The position numbers and the translations under genes were made by a program. Of a stretch of DNA of 5,193 bases, positions 1 through 5,193 are shown piece by piece. The stretch comes from Kiritimatiellia bacterium (GTDB lineage: Bacteria; Verrucomicrobiota; Kiritimatiellia; RFP12; UBA1067). Numbering within the stretch: the stretch's first letter is position 1; each line of letters opens with the position of its first letter. The stretch lies in NCBI GenBank assembly GCA_017508315.1, contig JAFVZE010000344.1:1-5193 (forward strand), in the 5' to 3' direction. The notes below the pieces were generated by a model, which searched no databases, was not told the origin of the DNA, and worked only from the letters and a program-made list of their open reading frames with translations.

Positions 1-1
1 A

Positions 2-1375
2 TGGACCGGATGGCCGGAAGTGGGGTCGACAAACGCCGTGGCCATTCCCGACGGAGTCGAAGTTGAGATTTCCGACGCCGACATTGAAAAGGTGCAGTCG
101 CTCGCCTCGATCAAGGCGGGTATCGGATCGCGGATCATCTGCCGCACGAGCGTGAGCCCATTTGTGCTGAACGCTTCGATTTCCGGCGATGTCGTCTTTG
201 ACGCCCGCGATTGCGGCACGGTGGTGCTCTCGGGCGACAATTCCGGCATCATCACTCCCGGAGGATTCGTTTTCTCGAATACCACCGTAGTCGTTTCCAA
301 CCGTTTCGGGCTCGGCGGCGCGCTCACCGGCGCGGCGCACTTCTATCCGGCTTCGCCGATGACCGAAAACCGCAGCACATTGACGTTCGGCGGCGATGCG
401 GTCACGAACGACGTGAAACTCGTTTTTCATCACGGCGCATATTTCGGATACGAAGATCCCTCCGTGCGCTTTGTGCAGGACGCCAATCTTACGCAGCTCA
501 ACGGGTCGAGCGTGTCGACGGTGCAGCGGGCGTATGTGATCGGCGATTTCACCGTCGCTTCAGGATGTCTGATGGACGTTTTCTGCACTCATCAGCCGAT
601 CGACGGACGTCTCCGCATCGAAGATGGCGCCAGCCTCAAGGCCAACGGAAATTTCGGCAACGGCTATTACCACATCGCCGGCGAGATCTTCGGCGATCTC
701 GCGATCGAGCAGGGGATGCGCCGTTTTGTCTTCGAGCGCGAAAATACGCTTAACGTGAACAGCTGCCGTTTCTACGACGGCAGCGAAAAGAAGTTCTTCT
801 TCGATCTCAACGGCTTCAACCAGACGATGCCGCGCGTTCTCGGCAACCAGTACGGCACCACGCAGTATCAGCAGTGCTTCGATGTGACGAGCGCGGCGCC
901 GGCGGCGCTGACGCTGAATGCGGGCGCGAAAATGAACTCGGGAGCGGCGATCCGCTGTCTCGACCAGGCTTCGCTTACGTATTCGGGCGCTTCCACGCAG
1001 ACGATCGGTTTTGCGACCTCGACTACGGCAGGTTCCCTTACGGTCAATTCCGGCGCTATCGCCTTCGAGCGCAACGCCAAGTGGTTGAGTCCCGAGGTGA
1101 CAGTGAACGGCGGACTTCTCATCGTCCGTCCGAGCGCAGCTACGAACACATTCGGGGCTGGACGCGCAACGGCGACGGATCTTTTCGTAAACGGCTCCGG
1201 AAAAATCGAGCTTCAGAGCCCGGCCTACACATCGAGCGTACATTCTATAACCGTAGACGGCAGACTTCTCGAGCGCGGTGTCTATTCGGCGGCTAACTCG
1301 ACTTTCATCGTCGGCGAAGGTGCGCTTCGCGCCGTCAGGGGCAATCCGACAGGTGTAATGATTCTTGTGAGGTGA
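2..1375 (+). CDS. Autotransporter-associated beta-strand repeat protein, 5'-truncated by the window edge
   Basis: The frame is open from base 2 and ends at TGA 1373-1375, so this is the C-terminal part (about 457 residues visible) of a longer protein. A GTG lies at base 20, but the residues before it (WTGWPE) read on smoothly, so I treat that GTG as an internal valine. The sequence is rich in G, S, T, N and V, with short beta-strand/turn units. Counting from the GTG, residues 66-100 (GTVVLSGDNSG, then TTVVVSNRFGLGG) resemble the autotransporter-associated beta-strand repeat (PF12951-like). Residues 339-440 follow the pattern common at the end of such proteins: GSLTVNSGAIAF, a tryptophan-containing turn, VTVNGGLLIV, SGKIELQSP, then SITVDGRLLERGVYSA and GEGALRAV. 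These units suggest a right-handed beta-helix passenger that is exported and perhaps surface-bound. There is no beta-barrel, LPXTG or PEP-CTERM-like tail; the protein simply ends GVMILVR. The signal peptide would lie outside the window. The gene is 5 bp upstream of a secreted glycoside-hydrolase-like gene and probably in its operon. The repeat class is fairly sure; the biological role is unknown. Confidence 0.8.
   Translation, partial: WTGWPEVGSTNAVAIPDGVEVEISDADIEKVQSLASIKAGIGSRIICRTSVSPFVLNASISGDVVFDARDCGTVVLSGDNSGIITPGGFVFSNTTVVVSNRFGLGGALTGAAHFYPASPMTENRSTLTFGGDAVTNDVKLVFHHGAYFGYEDPSVRFVQDANLTQLNGSSVSTVQRAYVIGDFTVASGCLMDVFCTHQPIDGRLRIEDGASLKANGNFGNGYYHIAGEIFGDLAIEQGMRRFVFERENTLNVNSCRFYDGSEKKFFFDLNGFNQTMPRVLGNQYGTTQYQQCFDVTSAAPAALTLNAGAKMNSGAAIRCLDQASLTYSGASTQTIGFATSTTAGSLTVNSGAIAFERNAKWLSPEVTVNGGLLIVRPSAATNTFGAGRATATDLFVNGSGKIELQSPAYTSSVHSITVDGRLLERGVYSAANSTFIVGEGALRAVRGNPTGVMILVR
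1369..1375 (+). promoter_or_regulatory. Shine-Dalgarno site overlapping the upstream stop codon
   Basis: GAGGTGA matches the anti-Shine-Dalgarno consensus (AGGAGGTGA) over seven bases and lies 5 nt before the ATG at 1381. Its last three bases are the TGA stop of the upstream gene. This fixes the downstream start at ATG 1381 rather than the in-frame GTG at 1372, which lies inside the site. It also implies that ribosomes finishing the first gene are placed at the start of the second. Confidence 0.8.
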
Positions 1376-1380
1376 TTTTC

Positions 1381-1437
1381 ATGAAACATCCGGTTCTTCA
1401 ATTGTTCACGGTTTTTGCGGCTTTGTCGTCTTTCGCG
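1381..1437 (+). other. Sec signal peptide of the glycoside-hydrolase-like protein
   Basis: The encoded N-terminus is MKHPVLQLFTVFAALSSFA, followed by ADIYTIP. It has one lysine near the start, a hydrophobic core (VLQLFTVFAAL) and small residues at a likely signal peptidase I site (SFA before A20, or one residue later before D21). There is no cysteine at the cleavage point, so it is not a lipoprotein signal. This places the mature enzyme in the periplasm or outside the cell. Confidence 0.75.
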
Positions 1438-4400
1438 GCCGATATCTACACGATTCCCAAAACGCAGCGTCCTCCGACGGCCGACGGCGTCATCACCTCC
1501 GGCGAATACCGGGGAGCGATGACGTTTACAGGCGCGGCCGACTGGCGCGGGGCGTACATAGCGAAGAAAAAGGCGGTTGTCGATTCCCGCAAGACCGAGT
1601 GCGCCGTAACGTGGGACGAGAACGCGATCCGCATTGCGGTAAGATCGCAGACGGCTCCAGGCGGAAAACTAAAGACGGTGGGTCCCAACGAAGCGATTCT
1701 GCACGCCGATTCGCTCGAGTTCTGGTTCAATCCCCCAAAAGCGGCCCGTGTCGCCGAATTCGCCCGTTTCGGACAGTTCCAGCTGATGGTCGATTCGACC
1801 GGGCGAACCTACGCCCGGCAGCACAACCCCGGATACGGACTGCCCGCGCGCAAATGGAAGATCGAAGGCGTGAAAGTCGCCAACTGCGTCCATGGCGATA
1901 TCTGGGACTGCGAAATCGAAATCCCCGCCGCGGTGTTCGGCGCCGAGCGGATCGAAGCGGGCGACTGGGGCGCGGTTCTCGGGCGCAATTTCCGCACCGG
2001 CAGATCTTCACAGGCGACCTACACTCCGTTCAATGCGCTCGGCGGCTATGCAGTCGTCGCCGAATATCCAGTGCTCAGGCTTGTCGATTCCGGCAGAGCC
2101 GAGCCGTTCGGCGGCGAGGCGCAGCTCATGAAACGGGGCGTGCGGTTGAACATTCCCTGCAACATCACCGTAAAAACCCGCGTTCCCGGTCCTGTCGCAG
2201 CCAACAAATATCGCCGCTTTTTCGCCACCCGCTGCGTTCCGGAAGGGTATCTCGGCGTTCAGCAGAACGCGGCGCACGACGGTCGGCAGAATCTCCTGTT
2301 GTTCTGGCATGTGCTCAAGACTAAAGAATTCCGCAATTTCACTTCCGCACGGGTTCCCGCTCCCGGTGAAGAAACGGTTCTTTCGGTCAACGTCTGCGAA
2401 AAGGAACTGGAAGTGTTTTTTGACGGCGAGCGTCTGGGGCGCGTCGTCGCGCCGGAGCCGATCGACCCGGCCGTTCTTGGCGAGCTGTTTCTCGGCGGCG
2501 GCACGGACGATGCGGAAATTCTTTCCTGCCGCGTGGCGGACCGGCCGCTTTCGCCCGAGGAAATCAAGGCTGATGCGCAGGGCGATCGTGCGCTCGCCGG
2601 TACGCTCAAATGGTATCCGAGTGAGATGCTCATCGCCGCGCAGCTGACTTTCCCCGGGGAAATCATGAAAAAGGGGGAGCCGCGTCTTGAAGTGACGGAC
2701 TCCTCCGGCGCGAGTCTGGGGACGTGGACGCTGCCACGCCCAGGGAGTTTCGTCGTCACCGGGCGCGAAGGCCGCCGCATGGTGACGGTTCACGACAAAA
2801 TCCGGCTGGCGGGCGCAAACGCCCGCCTCAGGAGCGGACGCTACCGCGCCGTGCTGACGGCCGGCGAGCCGCGCAAAGAAGTGATCGTCAAAGACTTTGT
2901 CTATACGGATTATCCGTGGTTTAAGTCTGCCGTCGGCCGCGATGATATTGTGCTGCCGGGCTTTGAGCCGGTTAAGGTCGACGGGTGCAGGCTCAGTTGC
3001 GTTTCGCGCGTTTATGAAATCGGGGCTAACGGACTTCCGGCTAAAATTCATTCGCTCGGCAAACAGATTCTCGCAGCTCCGGTTTCGCTCACGTGTGAAA
3101 AAGGCGGTAAAAAAATCGTTTTTGCGCAGGGTGGGGCATACAAGGTGGGTAAGACCGGCGATACGTTTGCAGAATACGAAAGCCTTGGACGTTATCTGGA
3201 AATCAAGGGCAGGCTCGAACAGGACGGACTTTTGAAGCTCGATCTCACGCTGCCGCGCACGCCCGGCGTCGATCGGCTCTACCTTGACATTCCGGTCAAG
3301 AAGGAGTTTGCGAAACTCTACCACGCTTCCGGCGAGGGGATGCGCTCGAATCCGGCCGGCTTCATTCCGGCCGGAGAAGGGAGGGTGTTCGGTTCCCGCT
3401 CCATTCCGCAGTCGCACGTCGACAATTTCATTCCTTATTGCTGGGTCGGGAGCGACGATCGCGGCATCTGCTACGCGGCCGATGTCGATCGCGGCTGGCA
3501 GCACTGCGCCGAACGCGACGCGGTGGAGATTCTGCGCGGCGGGGACGGAACGGTCACCATCCGGCTCAACCTTCTCAATGCCGCGCGAGCTGGTGCGGGG
3601 CGCAAGATAACAGTCGCGCTTCAGGCGTCTCCCGTAAAGCCTATGCCCGAAGGATGGCGCGGCTGGGCCGATACCTATTTTGACTACCCTTGCACCCGCG
3701 CAATGCGAAATCTTGCCTCCAATCCGACCTGGGGATGCTACATCGTCGGAATGGCGCGCTATCCGACGTTTATGGATTTTGAGCACGTGCGCAAGCTTGC
3801 GGAGACTGTCCGCACCGGCGTCATCGACGAGGAATACAAAAAGAAGTGGATTGCCCGATGCGAAGAGGCGATGAAGAGCGCACCGGAAAAAGTCCGCTGG
3901 TTGAAGCTCAAAAATCCCAAGGCGGCATATAAGACGCTACGCGACCACGTCAACGCCGAGTTTCACTACGCCAGGCAACTTCACGGCAAGCCAAAGCCGG
4001 TTCTCTACTACTACACCTGCAACGCCGATCCGTGTACGGGGCTTTACGAACTTGAGACGATGGCGGATGAATGGGGCAATTACACCGCAGTCTACGGTTC
4101 GCATCAGGATTACGCAGTCTACTACCTTGACAAGATGCTTGAGGCGGGAATGACGGGCGTATACAACGACAACGCCTTTTTCCGCTGCAACTACGACTGG
4201 GTGACGGGAGACGCGTGGATCGACGACAAAGGCAACGTCCATCCGTCGTTCTCGCTCTGGGCGCTCAGGGAACACACGCGCCGCCAGGTGGTGACGATGG
4301 TCAAGCGCGGGCTCGACCCGTGGCTTACGATCCATCATACGAACGCCAACATCCTTCCTGCGCTCGGGTTCGCGACGAACACGATGGGCATGGAGTGGAA

Positions 4401-4941
4401 GTACGGCTCGAGCGAATATCAGGACCGCTACACTCCCGACTACATCCGCACCGTCAACCAGGGACTGCAGGGCGGATTTTTCCCGACGTCGCTCGAGGGT
4501 ATTTTCGACGTCAAGACTCCAGATCAGCGCAAGCGGATCTCCCGCACCATGTTCGCGGCGCTGCTGCCGCACGAGGTGCGTCCGACTTTGCAGTACAGCT
4601 GCGACTGGAAGGGGTATCAGACGATAATGACCCGTCTTGCCGAGTTCGGTTTCGCGTCGAAGGACTGCGAATACACCGCTTACTGGGACGAAAGAAATCC
4701 GCTGGTCCGGCGCGACGACGTGCTGACGAGCGTCTACCGACGCGGCGGGAAACTGATGTGCGTCATCGGCAGCTGGGCCGCCGATGATATCGATCTTGAG
4801 CTCAAGCCGCGCAAGGGCAGGGTCGTTCGGGCGCGGAACGCCGAAACCGGCGAGGCGCTTGAAGTAAAGTCCGGTTCCGCCGTTCTGCCGCTCAAACGCC
4901 GCGACTTCGCGCTCGTGGAGCTGACGCTCGAGCGTTACTGA
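1381..4941 (+). CDS. Secreted multidomain glycoside-hydrolase-like protein (CBM9-like, LamG-like, GH123/DUF6067-like)
   Basis: This 1186-aa protein starts at ATG 1381, behind a strong Shine-Dalgarno site. Residues 1-19 are a signal peptide. Residues 28-235 resemble a CBM9/DOMON-type carbohydrate-binding domain (ADGVITSGEY; AVTWDENAIRIAV; SLEFWFNP; IWDCEIEIP). Residues 250-398 look like a LamG/concanavalin-A sandwich (LEVFFDGERLGRV, then VADRPLSPEEIKA). Residues 400-515 are a beta-rich, Ig-like linker. Residues 520-760 form a second large beta region with ASGEGMRSNPAGF, IPYCWVGSDDRGICYAAD and RGW, resembling the N-terminal beta-sandwich of GH123/DUF6067-type proteins. Residues 765-1095 look like a TIM-barrel catalytic region (KPVLYYYTCN; GMTGVYNDNAFF; LTIHHTNAN; GMEWKYGS; FFPTSLEGIFD). 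Residues 1105-1186 form a C-terminal beta domain typical of retaining glycosidases. D930 and E1005 are candidate catalytic acids by position only. Export to periplasm or outside is expected. Family assignment is from memory of motifs; the substrate is unknown. The protein has 22 cysteines and a helical insertion at 796-867. It is likely co-expressed with the beta-strand-repeat gene just upstream. Confidence 0.8.
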   Translation: MKHPVLQLFTVFAALSSFAADIYTIPKTQRPPTADGVITSGEYRGAMTFTGAADWRGAYIAKKKAVVDSRKTECAVTWDENAIRIAVRSQTAPGGKLKTVGPNEAILHADSLEFWFNPPKAARVAEFARFGQFQLMVDSTGRTYARQHNPGYGLPARKWKIEGVKVANCVHGDIWDCEIEIPAAVFGAERIEAGDWGAVLGRNFRTGRSSQATYTPFNALGGYAVVAEYPVLRLVDSGRAEPFGGEAQLMKRGVRLNIPCNITVKTRVPGPVAANKYRRFFATRCVPEGYLGVQQNAAHDGRQNLLLFWHVLKTKEFRNFTSARVPAPGEETVLSVNVCEKELEVFFDGERLGRVVAPEPIDPAVLGELFLGGGTDDAEILSCRVADRPLSPEEIKADAQGDRALAGTLKWYPSEMLIAAQLTFPGEIMKKGEPRLEVTDSSGASLGTWTLPRPGSFVVTGREGRRMVTVHDKIRLAGANARLRSGRYRAVLTAGEPRKEVIVKDFVYTDYPWFKSAVGRDDIVLPGFEPVKVDGCRLSCVSRVYEIGANGLPAKIHSLGKQILAAPVSLTCEKGGKKIVFAQGGAYKVGKTGDTFAEYESLGRYLEIKGRLEQDGLLKLDLTLPRTPGVDRLYLDIPVKKEFAKLYHASGEGMRSNPAGFIPAGEGRVFGSRSIPQSHVDNFIPYCWVGSDDRGICYAADVDRGWQHCAERDAVEILRGGDGTVTIRLNLLNAARAGAGRKITVALQASPVKPMPEGWRGWADTYFDYPCTRAMRNLASNPTWGCYIVGMARYPTFMDFEHVRKLAETVRTGVIDEEYKKKWIARCEEAMKSAPEKVRWLKLKNPKAAYKTLRDHVNAEFHYARQLHGKPKPVLYYYTCNADPCTGLYELETMADEWGNYTAVYGSHQDYAVYYLDKMLEAGMTGVYNDNAFFRCNYDWVTGDAWIDDKGNVHPSFSLWALREHTRRQVVTMVKRGLDPWLTIHHTNANILPALGFATNTMGMEWKYGSSEYQDRYTPDYIRTVNQGLQGGFFPTSLEGIFDVKTPDQRKRISRTMFAALLPHEVRPTLQYSCDWKGYQTIMTRLAEFGFASKDCEYTAYWDERNPLVRRDDVLTSVYRRGGKLMCVIGSWAADDIDLELKPRKGRVVRARNAETGEALEVKSGSAVLPLKRRDFALVELTLERY

Positions 4942-5136
4942 ATGTACGGTAGCCGGGATGTAGAGAGTCAGATATTTTTAAGGGCGGGGATATTTTAGGT
5001 AATGGGTTACTCGAATGTGCAACTGTTGTACGGTGATAGCGAAGCGATTTTGTCTGACGTTTTGGTGCGCTACATGACTTGCAAAACGCGTCGGATTTCG
5101 CGTCAACCGTACTCTGCTTTTGATATGGGCGATTTT

Positions 5137-5153
5137 CGCGTCCTTGCGACGCG
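5137..5153. repeat. 6-bp perfect inverted repeat (hairpin)
   Basis: CGCGTC pairs with GACGCG around the 5-nt loop CTTGC. It lies in the GC-rich right end of the intergenic stretch and has no T run after it, so it does not look like a terminator. It is the first of three neighbouring hairpins, which suggests a structured repeat unit. Confidence 0.5.
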
Positions 5154-5165
5154 GGCCCTGTCGGG

Positions 5166-5188
5166 CGGCTTCGCCGTTGCTTCGCAAC
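5166..5188. repeat. Two back-to-back hairpins with identical TTC loops
   Basis: CGGC-TTC-GCCG (5166-5176) is followed at once by GTTGC-TTC-GCAAC (5176-5188), with the two hairpins sharing the G at 5176. Both stems are perfect and both loops are TTC. Tandem small palindromes between genes are typical of REP/BIME-like dispersed elements, but only one copy is in view, so repetition across the genome is an inference. The element may continue beyond the window. Confidence 0.45.
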
Positions 5189-5193
5189 CTTCC

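Larger units (their letters stand above)
4942..5193. other. Intergenic stretch, lower GC, possible dispersed repeat at its right end
   Basis: No convincing gene is seen after the stop at 4941. By hand count, bases 4941-5120 are about 43-50% GC, clearly below the coding DNA to the left, and bases 5121-5193 rise to about 64%. No intrinsic terminator (strong hairpin followed directly by a T run) is visible. The only T-rich stretch near the stop, at 4973-4979, has no stem before it. Frames are open on both strands here (+ from ATG 5002 to the edge; - from the edge to TAA 4978-4980), but neither has a good ribosome binding site or a recognisable protein. The - frame product is very rich in R, K and H, as expected of chance translation. 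The right end carries several short hairpins. Confidence 0.55.

Noticed and set aside
560..1243. A 227-codon open frame on the - strand inside the beta-strand-repeat gene
   Set aside because: The product is rich in R and A with no repeats or motifs, whereas the + strand frame shows clear beta-strand repeat units.
1372..1380. GTG at 1372 as the start of the enzyme gene
   Set aside because: It lies within the Shine-Dalgarno site for ATG 1381; using it would add three residues before the signal peptide and leave it without a well-placed ribosome binding site.
2008..3786. A 592-codon open frame on the - strand inside the large enzyme gene
   Set aside because: It is fully antisense to a frame with a signal peptide and recognisable domains, its translation is arginine-rich without domain motifs, and long antisense frames are common in GC-rich genes.
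3937..4572. A 211-codon open frame on the - strand over the barrel region
   Set aside because: It lies opposite the best-supported catalytic motifs and reads as low-complexity V/R/H-rich chance translation.
4942..5000. Intrinsic terminator after the enzyme gene
   Set aside because: The palindrome at 4924-4935 has no T run after it, and the T-rich stretch at 4973-4979 has no stem before it.
5002..5193. A new gene starting at ATG 5002 on the + strand
   Set aside because: It has only AGG two bases before the ATG as a ribosome binding site, no recognisable motif, and its 3' part is the hairpin cluster, so a repeat is more likely than a gene.
1..5193. CRISPR array, tRNA, transposase or phage genes
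   Set aside because: No regularly spaced direct repeats, no cloverleaf-like sequence and no transposase or phage motifs were seen on either strand.

Overview
The window looks like a piece of a GC-rich genome from the PVC group, most likely Lentisphaerota (Victivallales-like) or Kiritimatiellota. The evidence is gene style, not a marker gene. A passenger-type beta-strand-repeat protein without a barrel sits directly upstream of a very large secreted multidomain glycoside-hydrolase-like protein with a CBM9-like front end and a LamG-like module. There is no rRNA, tRNA or housekeeping gene here, so the phylum is an inference.

Layout: (1) Bases 2-1375, + strand, hold the 3' part of a gene for a surface or exported beta-solenoid protein with autotransporter-associated beta-strand repeats; its start lies left of the window. 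(2) After a 5-bp gap, bases 1381-4941, + strand, encode a 1186-aa exported protein. In order it has a signal peptide, a CBM9/DOMON-like domain, a LamG/ConA-like domain, a beta-rich linker, a beta-sandwich resembling the N-terminal domain of GH123/DUF6067-type proteins, a TIM-barrel-like catalytic region and a small C-terminal beta domain. (3) Bases 4942-5193 form an intergenic stretch of lower GC that rises to a GC-rich block of short hairpins at the right edge. It has no convincing gene and may be a dispersed palindromic repeat.

The two genes are almost certainly co-transcribed. The Shine-Dalgarno sequence of the second gene includes the stop codon of the first, which suggests translational coupling. 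The plausible joint role is extracellular or periplasmic handling of a complex glycan, with the beta-solenoid protein as a surface or adhesive partner and the large protein as the enzyme. The substrate cannot be read from the sequence. No CRISPR array, transposase, phage gene, tRNA or defence system is visible.
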